From: Anisus vortex
Taxonomy: Eukaryota > Mollusca > Gastropoda > Planorbidae
Length of the DNA stretch: 64,000 nt
Reading direction: 5' to 3'
NCBI GenBank assembly: GCA_949126835.1
Contig: OX421502.1
Coordinates: 35,985,789-36,049,788, forward strand
Part shown: in pieces, positions 12,205 through 24,700 of the stretch
How positions within the stretch are numbered: position 1 is the stretch's first letter
Layout of the letters: the number at the start of each line of letters is the position of its first letter
Notes under the pieces: model-generated
What the model was told of the DNA's origin: nothing
Seen by the model: only the letters and a program-made list of their open reading frames with translations
The model's database searches: none
Program-made: the position numbers and the translations under genes

Positions 12205-14219
12205 AGTATGAAAGTACACCGCGAAATTTATGATTTTGCCAGGGTAAACAAATGATTGAGAACAGGAAATGAACATTGTTACATTTTCATATGCCGTAAA
12301 TAGGTTTGCCGCTGTTGTGTATTTTCACTAGATCTAGGTATTTGATCCTGTTTTGGCAAAACATATGTCGGTAAACTTTGCAAAAGTGTGACTCTCGGGC
12401 TGGCTGGGAAAATGTATTCAGAAGGTTATACATCCATTTCTCAACATCCAATTGACCTAAAGCTTTTATTTGGCTTTTACACGTATTACCGATGAAAACA
12501 TAGGATAACACATAATATAATTCATATAAGAGACCTGCGCTAAAGGAACAAGTCAGAAAAAGTACTGAAGTATTTCTGGGTTCATTTTTTGACCTAAATA
12601 TTGTTTTTTTTATATTAAAGTTCCCAACATTGTCGTAAAATTGTGTCGTACAACACTTTAGCGGGACATTTTCAGAGTCCTGCTTATTTTGAAGTAATGT
12701 AACTTAAAAACAACAACAAATAATATTAGAAAATCTCCTTTTTTGTTTTAGTCATGGGTTGGGGGAAATATTTAACTTGTCAGATCTTTCAATAAATCTT
12801 ATTGCAGTTTGGAGCAAAGCTCAAATTAATCAGGTAATGAAACATTTCAAACAGTACGGTAGCCTCCTAAACTTAAACAGTCGTTATTTATTATTTTTAT
12901 TTAGTATTTAGCCTACGTTAGGTCGTTAGGCATAGGTACTTTGACCTAGCCTACGTCGTCGTCGTACTACAATAATGTCACTGTCACTCTTGTTGCTGCT
13001 GATGTGACAATTATGACATAGTTATAGTCTTCAGAGTGACGACTGTTATATCCCTCCTTCAATCAATAATACTAATACTTAGTAATACTACTCACTACTG
13101 TCAAAGTGACTCAAAGTCAAAGTGGGTAGGCCTATACACTGCCGTAACTGCCATACAGCAAGCAGTTGAGTTGTTTATTTAGGCTACTAACAAAATTATC
13201 AAAATTATACTTAGATTAGTTAGATGTAGATCTACATTGAATTACATCATATATCCTCATCTTCTATCTATATATATATTATATTTATATAATCTCCACC
13301 AACACCAACTTTCTTCCACACTCTTAAATTCAATCACTTTTTCATTGACTTCTGGTTACACATTCCTAACTCTCTGTTCCACCTCACTGGTCACCTGTGC
13401 TGACCTCCTGCTTGTTAATGGACAAACTCCTTTTTGGTGTTGCCACCTATTCCTATTTCTTTAGTTAGTGTTAGTGACAAAATAACTTTATTAAATCACA
13501 AATTCAAAGTAATTGAAAGCTAGTTAACTAAGTTTATGTGACAAAGTTTGACTCAATGAAACCATTTAATAATTAACCATTTAAAACCATACACTATACC
13601 AAAACCTGAGTACTTGTGTACATTTTGACGTATAGTATAAGTATAGAGTAAAACAGTATAGAGTATAGATAGACCCTCAGTACAGTAGTGGCTGAGTACC
13701 GTCGCCTTGTTAATAAAACACATAGGCTAATTACTAACTCATAATTTAAAAAATAATAGGCCTATAGGCCCTATATATGGACATTGATTCTGAGGCTCAT
13801 TGCAATGGTCAATTTCAACATGTTTTTGAGGAGTAATTTAGAAAGAAATTGTCAAGAGACTAGATTCCCAAAAGTGATATTTTTTTCTTGAATAAAAGTT
13901 TTTTAAATCTCTTTCTATTTAGTCCTTTTCACTATTTTATAATAAATTATAATATAAGACTACTTTACTTTTAAGCCTTTCCACTGAGGCTTTAAAAATT
14001 TTTGTTTATTGCTTTTGCAAATTGGTGTAAGATTTTAACAGCATAGAATTTATTTAATTACAAATATGTAATAGGCCCATCACTTGGGGAAAATAAAACT
14101 GAATGGTAACAACAGTACTAGGTGCACAATCCCCTCATATGCCAAGGCATAAGAAAACAGCTTTATCATCCCATTACACCTTCAAAATTAACACCAGAAC
14201 GTTTTGATATTTCAGAGCT
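12205..14219. promoter_or_regulatory. shared MSL3/DCTD upstream region, probable divergent promoter
   Basis: The MSL3 start codon (minus) is at 12204 and the first recognised DCTD coding exon (plus) begins at 14220. A 3' splice site lies immediately before the DCTD start codon (TTTCAG, then AGCT, then ATG), so DCTD has at least one upstream non-coding exon. A candidate is 12808-12834, between TTATTGCAG and GTAATG. If correct, the two transcription starts lie within about 600 bp and would use a divergent promoter. No TATA box or initiator can be assigned with confidence. The rest is AT-rich with simple repeats. Confidence 0.4.
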
Positions 14220-17200
14220 ATGAAGCCACCATCAACAAAGCGCAGCAACTATTTAGAATGGGAAGAATATTTTATGGCCATTGCATTTCTAAGTGCACAG
14301 AGAAGCAAAGATCCAAGAACTCAGGTAATGAGTAACATTTTTTTATAAATTTTACAATAATTAGTCACTCCTAGAGGTGTTAAAATAGTATTAGCTTAAA
14401 AAGAACCTACATATATTATAATATATATATGATCTAAATTACTTAAGTTTTTATAAATAGTTTTTACATTCTGAAGACATGGACCTTTGGTTTGATAAAA
14501 AGTAAAGTAATATATCCCTATCAGACCAATTTCTTATATGGAGCAAGGGAAACATTGTTTATGCCTCCATGGCCAGAGCCAGCACAATGTCTAGCCACTT
14601 TACTTTTTCTCAACTATTGTCAGGTAACTATAATAATAATAACGGTGCTTATATAGCGCATATCCCGTTGCTGACAGTTCTATGCGCAGACGACAGTTAC
14701 AGAATACAGACAGACAACGAAATATATAGTAATACGCTAATTCTGCTGACAAAATAGGTGAGTCTTCAGCCGGCTCCTGAAGGTGTCATAGCTAGGGCTC
14801 TGGCGAAGCTGTAGTGGGAGGTGATTCCAAGCGGGCGGTCCTGCGTAGGAAAATGAACGTTCGCCAGCGGACACTAGCCTCACACGAGGGATCCGCAGAG
14901 TAAGCGCGTCAGAAGCCGAACGAAGTGGGCGGGACTGGGTGTGGAGCTCCATACAAGAGCGAAGATAATCCGGGGCGCAGTTATTCAGGCACCTATAACA
15001 GAGGGAAGCCAGCTTATATGAGATCCGGTTGTTGATGGGTAGCCAGTGCAGAGATCGGAGCAGAGGATTGATATCATTTGACTTCTTCTTCTTGAGAACT
15101 AGTCGGGCTGCTGGGTATGCTCATGGACACCCTTCAGACCCAGGAACCAATTCTAGCTTTCTTCAGGATTTGAACCTGGGGCAGCCAGTATGCTAACCAA
15201 GCTTGCCGCTTCTAGGGAAGCACAGCCCTTCTTTTGTTTGCCTGTGAACCACAAAGCAGGAGCAATGAAGCATTTTCTAATAGAAGATTTTGTCTTCGTT
15301 CTCAATAGTTATGATTTGGAGTCAACAAGTCCAATAGTTGTCATGAACTTTCTCCAGTCCACCATACAGTTTATCATTGAAGGTAGCTTCCTAGGGCCAT
15401 ATGGCTGACCGGGTAGAGTGGTACAGGGTGCAGGTCTGAAGGACATGTTCCGCATTTTTGGGAGCTGTTCCACAGGGGATCATTTCGCTTGCTCCAATTT
15501 GTAGTTTGCGGAATATGTGTTGCTTCAGCCTGGCATGACCCGTCCTTAGTCTGAAGATGATGTGTTGAAATTTGCAGGAGAGTTTGAAGTAAGCATCAAT
15601 TTTTTAATTGTTTTGTTGCAGCTCAGACCATCTTTCGGACTCATTCCTTTTGAGTATCGCCCTGATTTCTTCATTGTGTCGATATTTTTGTTTATAATAA
15701 TGATGAATTTTTATTGTTTGTCATTCTATCATAAGGTTGGAGCTTGCATTGTGAATCAAGATAAAAAGATTGTTGGCATTGGTTACAATGGGATGCCAAT
15801 AGGATGCAATGATGATGAAATGCCTTGGAATAAAGCAGAAGGGAATAATGAAGAAAGCTGGTTGAAGAGCAAAACTCCCTATGGTAATGGCATATGTTCC
15901 TTTCTTATAATGAACATTGTTTAATTTACAGGTATTAAGGATTAAGTTTTTGAGTGATAATTATAACAAAAATTATGTTGGTTTTTTTTTTTTGACAGAA
16001 TTACATTTTTTAAAACTTATTTTCAAAAATAAATTCCAGTTTGTCATGCAGAACTGAATGCTGTCCTAAATAAAAATCTGGCAGACATCAAAGGTTGTGT
16101 CATCTACGTGGCTTTATTTCCCTGTAACATGTGTGCCCAAATCATCATTCAGTCTGGTATCAAAGAAGTTATTTATTACTCGGATAAGTACCATAATGAC
16201 GCCAAGTTCAAAGCTTCCAGGCATTTGCTTGATAGTGCTGGTGTGAAGTACAGGTTAGTATTAGTAGTTGGAGCTATTTCCTTCAAAAAAGTTTATATTT
16301 CTCATAAGAGGAAACAAAAACTGTGTCTGGAATATGTCTGGTATTTAAACAAACCAATTTCAGACTTTATAATGTCTGGAAAATCTGTACTGTAAAATTG
16401 CCACAATCATCATCATTGCCCATCACCCCATCTTGGATAAGGGCTGCCAACCACAAGTCTCCAGAGTCCCTCTGTCCTAAGCCTCTCTAGTTGGTTCCAG
16501 TTGTAACCTATTTTTGTGGTCGCTTCGCCAGGTAAAGAGGTCGTCCAGGAGATACCCGGCGAAGCGAAAATTGCCTCAAGGGAACTATTAACAGGGTTTC
16601 CGTGGCCTCCCGAGATTTCAAAAAAGTAATCTAAAACATACTGAAAATCTCCTGAAATTTGAATATTAATCCTGAAATTTAACAATCGGCCGATTGCATG
16701 TGTAGCCTAAAAACAATTTTGCAGCAGACGCGGTTTTATGGTATTGCTAAACACTGACTTAGTAAAAGCGGACATTTGTTAAACAAAAAAAGCAAATCTA
16801 TAATTACTACAAGCTTAGCCCTATATTAAAGATAGGCTGTAGATATTACAGTTTCAATTCTTTTCAGATTGTAGGCCCTATTTTAGCAATCAATATGGTC
16901 CATATTAATATTATGGGAAGGGCCTGCTTAGCCTGGCTTAGGCTTACACTACGGAGCTTAATGGGCTATGTGGTGTCTGAAAACTGACATATTTTGTCTG
17001 TTTGATTTTAAAAAAAATATATTTAGATCAAAATGCACGGAAATAGGGTATTGGGTCTAGGCGTAGCCGGCGCCGGTGTCTAACAGTTACGGACTAATGA
17101 CTGACCTAAGTCATTTTATTATCCGATAAATTGATGAAATGCACTCGCTGAAAATATCTGATTAGATAATATGTTCTAGTCACAAATCGTCTGAATATAA

Positions 17201-18467
17201 AATCTTAATGAATTTGCCAGAGAATCAATAATTTTGAATGATTTGAAGCTTATATGTTAGGCCTAAATAAGAAAAAAAATATTCCTGATAGGCCTACTAA
17301 CCTAATCATTTAGTGACAATCTAGTCTTTGCAGACGTAAGTAAGCTACACTGCTACACAATTGAAAGGGGAGATGATTTGGGGGGGGGGGGGAGAAGTAA
17401 AAATGTTTGAGGATTACAGGCCCACTACACACACTTTTCTTTTCAAAATCAATAATATTAAAAACAATTTTTGGGGAAATGAGATTAGATCTAAGCATAT
17501 AGTTTATTGAGAAATTATATGCACAAGTTCAGAATTAATCTCCCCTGTCTCCCCCCCCCCCCCACCTATTTGCCCCTCCCCACCTAGATACCAAGGTTTT
17601 TTTTCATAGTAAAATTTTATTTTACATAATAATAATTCGTATTTATAATTAATTCTCATTGTAGTCTATAATTTAAAAAAAAATATGTCTGGAATGAGAT
17701 TTTCCAAAAAGAGTTTGAACTCTGAAAAATGAAGACCTAATACAGATTATTATTTTTAAAATTACAAATGGATGGCTAATATTTAGTGACATAAAATTTG
17801 CACCTGATTAAATAATCAATTCATATTATCTATTTTTTAGAATGATATCAACACTTTTCTATTCTATTAACTGTTAGTATATTCCTTAAAATTTACATAG
17901 TTTATAATTATTGTATTTCAACTTTTTTTGTTGTGCAGGCAATTCAGACCTCGTCAGAAACAAATTGTGATAGATTTTGATTGTATCGAAGAAACACCTA
18001 GTGAGACTCAAGTCACGGATGTTTCCAGTTGCAACAACAAAACAACATCTCAGATGACCAATAGTGTGGAAACGGATCATAACAAGGCTGAGGATTTCGT
18101 ACGGTCTAAACTGGAACTCTCGTCGAGTAATGGAATAGCATGCTGTGACCCCAGTGACAACCATAACTCCAACAGTAAACCTAGTGCCTCGAAGCGTGAT
18201 GGGATGCCCATCAACAACAACAACAAGGGCGTGACGAAGACGTTTCAGCTGGAAGATGCAATGGGACAGCCACAGCTGCAGCTACACCAGGAAGATGACC
18301 CCACCCTAGAGCTGGCCCAAGAAATAGCACCCCCCCTGGAAGTAAGAGATGAGTACATGGAGTACAAGTTTGCAGCTGTGTCAACGTTCGTTATAGTCTT
18401 TGTGGCTTTCTTTAGCTGGTATTTGTCCCATTGTAAGCTGATTATAACTAGTAGCGAGTATAACTAG
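14220..18467 (+). CDS. DCTD: DCTD, deoxycytidylate deaminase with C-terminal membrane tail
   Basis: Zinc-dependent enzyme that deaminates dCMP to dUMP, feeding thymidylate synthesis. Coding exons 14220-14324, 15736-15883, 16040-16253 and 17939-18467 keep frame and give 331 residues. Seen: [22 protein letters not shown] near the start, GIGYNGMP, the catalytic CHAE motif (H87, E89), PCNMC (C113, C116), which with H87 makes the usual zinc site, SDKYH, and the core's final strand at IVIDFD (165-169). Human DCTD has about 178 residues and stops soon after this point. Here the last exon adds about 160 residues: a polar Ser/Asn/Gln-rich linker, then a hydrophobic segment at about 300-318 ([18 protein letters not shown]), then 13 mostly polar residues. 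That is the layout of a tail-anchored membrane protein. The catalytic domain is certain; the tail rests on one continuous open exon without transcript evidence. Confidence 0.92.
14515..15215 (-). repeat. SINE-1 copy split by a LINE-B insertion
   Basis: The segments 14515-14625 and about 15091-15215 together match the SINE-1 body seen uninterrupted at 22490-22735 and 62285-62530: CCAGCACAATG, then the ..CTATTGTCAGGTA stretch on the left, then GGACACCCTTCAGACCC and a B-box-like GGTTCAAATCC (minus strand) on the right. The intervening 464 bp is a LINE 3' end. It lies in DCTD intron 1. Confidence 0.7.
14627..15090 (-). mobile_element. LINE-B 3' fragment nested in SINE-1
   Basis: On the minus strand it encodes a reverse-transcriptase C-terminal remnant containing [20 protein letters not shown] and [20 protein letters not shown], ending LKTHLF, followed by a short 3' tail and a terminal (TTA)n. 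The same remnant occurs at 10085-10390 and, for another subfamily, at 29905-30475. It is 5' truncated, as is usual for LINE copies. Confidence 0.82.
15235..15570 (-). mobile_element. non-LTR retrotransposon fragment (C-terminal of ORF2)
   Basis: The minus strand around 15405-15560 translates to a stretch with [18 protein letters not shown] and [15 protein letters not shown], the pattern seen at the C-terminal, RNase H-linked end of I/Jockey-type non-LTR polymerases, where a Cys/His cluster sits near AEHVL..C. Around it the frame is interrupted. It lies in DCTD intron 1. Confidence 0.6.
16400..17935. other. DCTD intron 3, low-complexity content
   Basis: A hairpin lies at about 16521-16567, with TCGCTTCGCCAGGT pairing with ACCCGGCGAAGCGA across a 20-odd base loop. 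Two homopolymer tracts, a G run near 17380 and a C run near 17550, lie about 160 bp apart in opposite sense. No exon is visible between 16254 and 17938. Confidence 0.5.
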
Positions 18468-20228
18468 TAGCGAGTGACTACAGCTCTAAAAAAATTTTTG
18501 CATATTTAATTTCATTCCGAATTTGTTCAAAATATGATACAAATTGGATAAAACAAACAGCTATACGAAATTTTTTTTTCGTTTTGAAAATGTGGGAGCG
18601 TTTAAATACATAGCAATATTTTCTGAAACTCAGTATTTTTAAATTTTACAAACCATTAAAAAATGTTTTATGTGTGTATATAGAAATGATAAAATATGTC
18701 TTTTTTTTAACAATCTGTTGATTTTTTAGACATTTTTTTATTGCTTATAGCAAATTCATCAATGAATTATCTTTTAAAACTTAAAATGTTACATTTATCT
18801 TTTACTTTTAGCAAAGGGCAGTAATATAAGGCATTAGTCAATGGCAGAGGTGAGCTTACTTTATTGCCAGCCCCTTTATTCCATCAAATTACTATCCTGA
18901 AGCCCCCTCCCCCTAAAAGATACCAAGAATATTCTTCTACATATAGTTAAAGAGTTTAATTTGTATTGGATTAGGTGACCATAGAATTTTGCTACTAATT
19001 TACCATATTCTTTTCCTAGGCCCACACTTTCAATTTTATGATCCCGGCACACAAACATATTTTAAATGTCATTGTTTTTTATGATACAGCCCAAACTGTT
19101 GATAACTGTTTTTTGTGCAATGAGATGTTATGTGTTCAAACCCTCTTTATTTATTCTGCTTGCTCTTTTCCCATAGTGTTCAAAGGCATTACTTTATCTT
19201 TTTTTTTCCCTGCAGCAAGTTGTACAATGAATTATGAATAGATATTAAATGCTGACGTAAATTATGTCTTTTGTTTAATTATTGATTGTTAACTAAATTT
19301 AACCATGCCTAAAACTGAAATCAAAAACACAACTTTAAAATATAATATTTTATTGCTTCAAATTCAATGATGAAACAAGTCATATAAATTTAATGATTAA
19401 CAAGAAACATTAGCTTGACATTCTTCCTGAGAAAAATTATCAATAAAAATAGTGTCAAAAAGTGGCTCATAATGTATACACATTTCCAAATACAAAAAAC
19501 TTTCATATTTCATACAATTTCATTTCATGACTTTCATTATCACAATAAAACATGAGTTCATATAATTTTAATATAAATATTTAACATTTATCACAGTGTA
19601 GGTAAATATTTAAATTTGACAATAAAATTTTTACGGTACATAATTTTTTTTTTTAATTCTCAATCCACATTTCATTTTACTACTGGTAACAATAGGTAAT
19701 AAACTAAACATTTTAAAATGTATATTTGGAATCTTATTTGGTAGTATAACCTTATAGTACATCTGGCTATTCTTTGTAGTCTGATCCTTACACTACAATC
19801 ACAATATATATATATATATATGATTGAAAAGGCCCCAGCAACTGCTGACCTAAATAAAATTCTTTAAAAGTATTGCCTGCAGCTATCTTTGTTCATATTT
19901 ATCAAGATGTTGAGCTACATGATGGGATATTTTTTCTAGAATTACTTTTGCCCACTCTCCATGTATAATTCAAAACCAGAGGTTGTCTCTACACAATGGT
20001 TTTTGATAGTTGACTGTCAAATGTCTACTTGTATTTGTATACTGGTACTGCACTACCATACTATCCTTTTACTTTAAATTTTGTGTACAATGTACTGCCA
20101 TGCATGTATGCACTAACCTATACTATATCTTAGTTTTTGGTTTAAAAAAAAAACACTACTTTCATGTAAAAGTAAAAGTATCTTTAGTTGCAGAGAGTGA
20201 GAGCGCTCTTGTTAGGTATAGTTATATG

Positions 20229-20361
20229 CAGGGGCGAAGCCTGGAATTTTTTACATATTATTTCAATTTTTTTTTAATATGTACTAAATTTGCTAAATGT
20301 TTGTCACACAAAATTTCTGCCCTCCCTCCCCCTCCTGGAAAAAATGTCTGGCTTCGTCCTG
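20229..20361. mobile_element. short hAT-type MITE
   Basis: A 133-bp element between perfect 8-bp duplications GTTATATG at 20221-20228 and 20362-20369. The left end is CAGGGGCGAAGCCTGGAATT and the right end on the other strand is CAGGACGAAGCCAGACATT, so the terminal inverted repeat is about 19 bp and imperfect. It encodes nothing. Confidence 0.88.
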
Positions 20362-21184
20362 GTTATATGTTGTTTTTTTCTTCTTTGTTTTGAACATTAT
20401 CATTTGCTATCAATCCAACTACTTTTCTTCACTTTTTGATGTTTTCAATGCAAATATTGGTTTAGAAATTAATTGCCACTAATCATGGGCTTATCTCCCT
20501 TCTTGTCTTGATTTTAATACCAAATGTTGCCCAGCAGTAGTCTTTAAAACTTCTCTGGAATGGTGCTGCCTTTGGCTAGAAGTGTAGCCTTAGCTAAACG
20601 CATTGCTGAAGTGGCCCCATTTGAGATTGTGCTAATAAAAATGTGAATGATATGGAGCTGCCTTCAAATGTCTTTCCCGATTACTTTACAACATTGGGTA
20701 TAAGGAATAGCAATTATTAGTACTTTACTAAAGCAGATTCATGCAGTTTACTACTGGATTTGTGTTAAGCTCATTGACCTAGCTACCTAAAAGTTTAAAA
20801 AACAACAAAAAAAACCTGCCTAAACAGGTTTGATTACGTTAATGCAACTAAAAATTAAGTGTTGCATCATGTATGTAATAACACTGACTTTACAAATGAA
20901 TGATACAAACCAGTATTTAAAAAAAACATTGCTCAACTGCCTATGATTTCTTACCAATTATTCAAATAGATATCTCAACAACATTAATCCAGTAAACCAT
21001 GAATCTAGTTATATAATCTTTTCTTTAGAATTTTGAAGTTTACTTTGATATTTGTTAGCCAAGTTCTTACCACTGATCTATATAAGCATAAATATATACT
21101 AATATAATTTATAATATAATTTTATAATAAAAGTATAAAAGATAAATTCTTTCATAGAAATACAACACAATAACAATCTGTTAC

Positions 21185-21440
21185 AATGCTAAGATAAACA
21201 TAAGGAAAAAAAACTTTTCATATCCCTTATGCAAAAACAAATGCTAATAAGTACTTTTCATTCCCGAGTTGTATCCGAACATGGAATGAGTTGCCTGAAC
21301 AAACTAGGAAAACCAGTAACTTAACATGATTTAAAACATTAATCAAAATGCAAGACTAAACTCAGACCACAGATGAGCGTAGGACGCAATAATCTTCTTT
21401 ATAGAAGGAGCGTAAGTAATACATAAGATAGCATATTATG
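21185..21440 (+). mobile_element. LINE-A 3' fragment
   Basis: Matches 32130-32340: an ACATGGAATGAGTTGCCTGAACAAAC coding remnant, then TGCAAGACTA, ACCACAGATGAGCGTAGGAC and CAATAATCTTCTTTATAGAA, ending in an ATAAGATA-type tail. It is a 5'-truncated copy. Confidence 0.75.
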
Positions 21441-21773
21441 GAACCTTAGTTCCAAAGAAAAACTATTACACTAACAATATATATACAGATCAGTGGTTCA
21501 CATATTATTTTCTTTCACTTGTAAAGAAGTCTGTCATGTGACTTGTAGCCACTTGGCAAGTAAAAATATTCACGCAGACATAAACGTGCAATTTTGAAAT
21601 AACACAACCAATAGTTTTTTAAAATAGATTTCTTTTGTGTGTAACTTAGAAGTTCGATGCTATTGTAATTGGGACCTCAGAATCTTTGTGACAAAATGAA
21701 CAGAGGCCAACCAGGGAATAGCCAGATGCAGTCAGAGAGGATATAACAGGATTGGGATATCTGAAATTGTGGA

Positions 21774-24700
21774 CTAGGTTCCTGGCGAGACTATCGGGAA
21801 ATCTGACCTATCACTCACTAGAACACGTTCCATATACTCATATGCTGATTGAACTTTTCCTTTTTCTTTCATGTAGTTAACCAGTGACTCAATGAAACCA
21901 TCATGGCAAACAGTCTTAGTGTCACATATAACTGTCAAATGACGACGGGCTCTTGTCACTGCAACATTGATGCGGCGTTTTTCTTTTAAAAACCCAACAG
22001 CACCTAAAATTTGATAATTAAAGAAGTTATCAGGCGTTTTCATGTTCATTTTATTACCGTATATAAAAAAAAAACTTTATTTTTTTATTAATAAAAAAGG
22101 TCAAGAAAATATTTTCATGAAAATTGGTTTATTTAAAATATTGAACAAATAGTTGAAGAAATTTACCCTTCATATTGCTTCTGACCAAAGAGATGATTAC
22201 AGCTTCCTTCTCACGTCCTTGAAAGCCATCAACAGTTTTGATTTCAAGTTCAGGATACTTTGAGATCAAACGTAGCCACATGAGTTTCACCTGCAAATCA
22301 TTAAAGTCAATAATTGAATCTACACTCAGAATCATCTTTACAATATATAAAGATGTTAAAATAAAACAGAAATAACATTGTTTCAAGTAAACTTGAGACT
22401 AGCTAAAAAAATATTTATTACTGGTAATTGGTATAATTATATAAAAATAAATTTTGTGTTGAAAAGTAAAGTAAGTACCCTTCAAACCAATTGATTATAG
22501 GGCCAGTGAAGGACCAGTTTCTGTGGCCACGGCATACAACGGGATTGTGTGACCAGCATAATGCCCAGCCGCCCTTACTTTACCCCAACTAATGTCAGGT
22601 ACCCATTAGAACTGAGTTGACCCAGGGACACCCTCCAGTCCCAAGAACAATTTCTAGCCTTCACCGGGATTCAAACCCAGAACGTTTGGTATGCCAGCCG
22701 AACACGCTGCCGCTTGGCCACATTCCCCTTTTTGTGCTGAAAGTACTGGTAATTCAACTCAAAACATTAAAAATAAAAACACTTTGAAACAAATTTGTTT
22801 CTTGTAAACTTGAGACGTGCTAAAAATATTTCTAAGAATTGGGTTAATAATGTAAATTAACTTACACTAACCACTTGAAAAAAAATTATGTTAAAGACAA
22901 CTAAAACTAAAAGCCTTCCAGACTTCTACTATGGAAATGGTATGTACAGAAATATCAATTCATGCTTTACTAAAATAATAATAATAAAACTCTTTAAGGT
23001 ATTTCACTGAAAACAAAGAACAATATCCATTGTTGTATGAATAATATGAACAGACCTGTAAACTATAAGGAGATATAACAGCAATATCTTTTTCTTTGAC
23101 CCCACACCTGATAAGGTTTTCTACTTGATACTCCACAATGTTTGCCTCACCTGGGGAGATAACCACAAAAAAAATCATATAATTTATATAGGTGATGTTA
23201 ATTATTAAAGGGAAATATGTGATTGTGTGTAATATAAGCTTTTACTTTTAGTTTATGTCATCACCTTCATTTTGTTTTGATTCTTCTTCTTCAAGTTGTA
23301 ACTCAAACATTCCACAGCCAGCTGTGTCAATGAGTAATAAAGGAGAATCGATTGTTTCATTCTCAATGACATCATCCAGGTCCCTTGAAATTATACACAT
23401 TTAGAAAAATTGAGAAAAACAGGGTACAGTAGTTAGATATTATGGGCATAGTTGTAATAATAAGTCTAAGGGAAATTTGAGAGTTTGTTAATTCTCAAGC
23501 CTAATGTGACATACTGCTATTTTTTCTCTGTAAAATAACAAACATTGTAGGGATGAATTTTGTGCATTTTATATACATCATTCTAGAATCCTAAGTGCTA
23601 AGTTATAAAAGCCTGACCAGAACAAGCCTACTCAGCTCTTTGGTGCCCGGCTAACATTGGGAAGTCCCATATCCATGCAGAAGATCTATTGGACATTTTA
23701 CATGTCAGGTACCGTGCACAGCTCGCTTCCTTGAATCCTCTTAAAAGATCAAATTTTCATGTACTCATTGTGCACTCTTGTCTTGTTTTTCAAAGACCAA
23801 ATTATAAGATAAGCTTGGTACACATCCAGGGCAAGCACAATAACCACTTGGCTGCTATCTTCCCATAGGCATTTTTGAAAAGGTTTGGTGTATCCTTTCT
23901 GCAATCTGACCATGTCCAAAACCAATTGGAGGAATTGCCATTGTTACAAATCCAGGTCTTCTGTTGTCTGTCTAGGATCTTGTTCACTTTGAAATAACAA
24001 ACTTAAGCCACTCAATGAAATTCTAAGGAAGAATTTACCGTTTGAACTAACGTATGATAATAACATTCAACTTCACTGGTGAATAATAAGTAGCTTTCTT
24101 GTAGCTAATAAAAAATCAACAACAACCCTAACTGCACCAATACATACTTTATTTATATAGATTTTGGTGCAGGGAGTACTAGAATGAAAAAGAAAAGGTG
24201 TACTAGAAAGTGGTAGAGACTACGAGAAAAAATATTGGTGTTATAATGTCAAATATAATATAGAAACGATTATTACAAGCCTGGAGGCACACATGCTTTA
24301 TTCCATTGTATAGGGCAATAAGTTGACTATTGGGGCTGGTGGTTTATACACTATATCAGCACTGAGGCCCATGGGTACAGAAATACCAAGGCATTCCTGT
24401 TACTGAGAAGGAAAGTATTAAGTATTTGTTTTGATATCTGTATCATAAACTCTACCTCAGCAAATGATCAGCAACAGAATGGTGTGCCAGTAGCTTCCCT
24501 TGGTAAAGCCGTTCAGATGGCCATGTCATGATGTCTTGATGCATTCTGTATTGAGTGGTCAACATCCTGACCACATCATACTCATTCTCTTCAGTCAATA
24601 ACTTCATCAGCCTTTCCATCAATGTGATCTTCAGTCCACTATCTGCAGCTCTATTGAAAAAAAGTAATTGAATGACTAGTCAAATTTATCCTTAAGCAAA

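Larger units (their letters stand above)
18468..21773. other. convergent 3' region between DCTD and IGHMBP2
   Basis: Both neighbouring genes end here, tail to tail, so the two 3' untranslated regions share this AT-rich spacer. It contains one hAT-type MITE (20229-20361), a LINE-A 3' tail (21185-21440) and an AT microsatellite near 19806. I looked for minus-strand exons encoding R3H or AN1 zinc-finger sequence, which would complete IGHMBP2, and saw none. Confidence 0.55.

Noticed and set aside
15562..15735. N-terminal extension of DCTD exon 2
   Set aside because: The frame is open upstream of the acceptor, but the sequence is hydrophobic intron and the exon 1 to exon 2 join at 14324/15736 restores the conserved DCTD N-terminus.
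20545..20640. Minus-strand stretch reading TISNGATSAMRLAKATLLAK, as a last exon of IGHMBP2
   Set aside because: Its phase does not fit the donor in the last IGHMBP2 exon, and it has no similarity to the R3H or AN1 regions.
23802..23987. Trp/Cys-rich minus-strand frame in an IGHMBP2 intron
   Set aside because: No family recognised, not in phase with neighbouring exons, and the surrounding sequence has stops in all frames.
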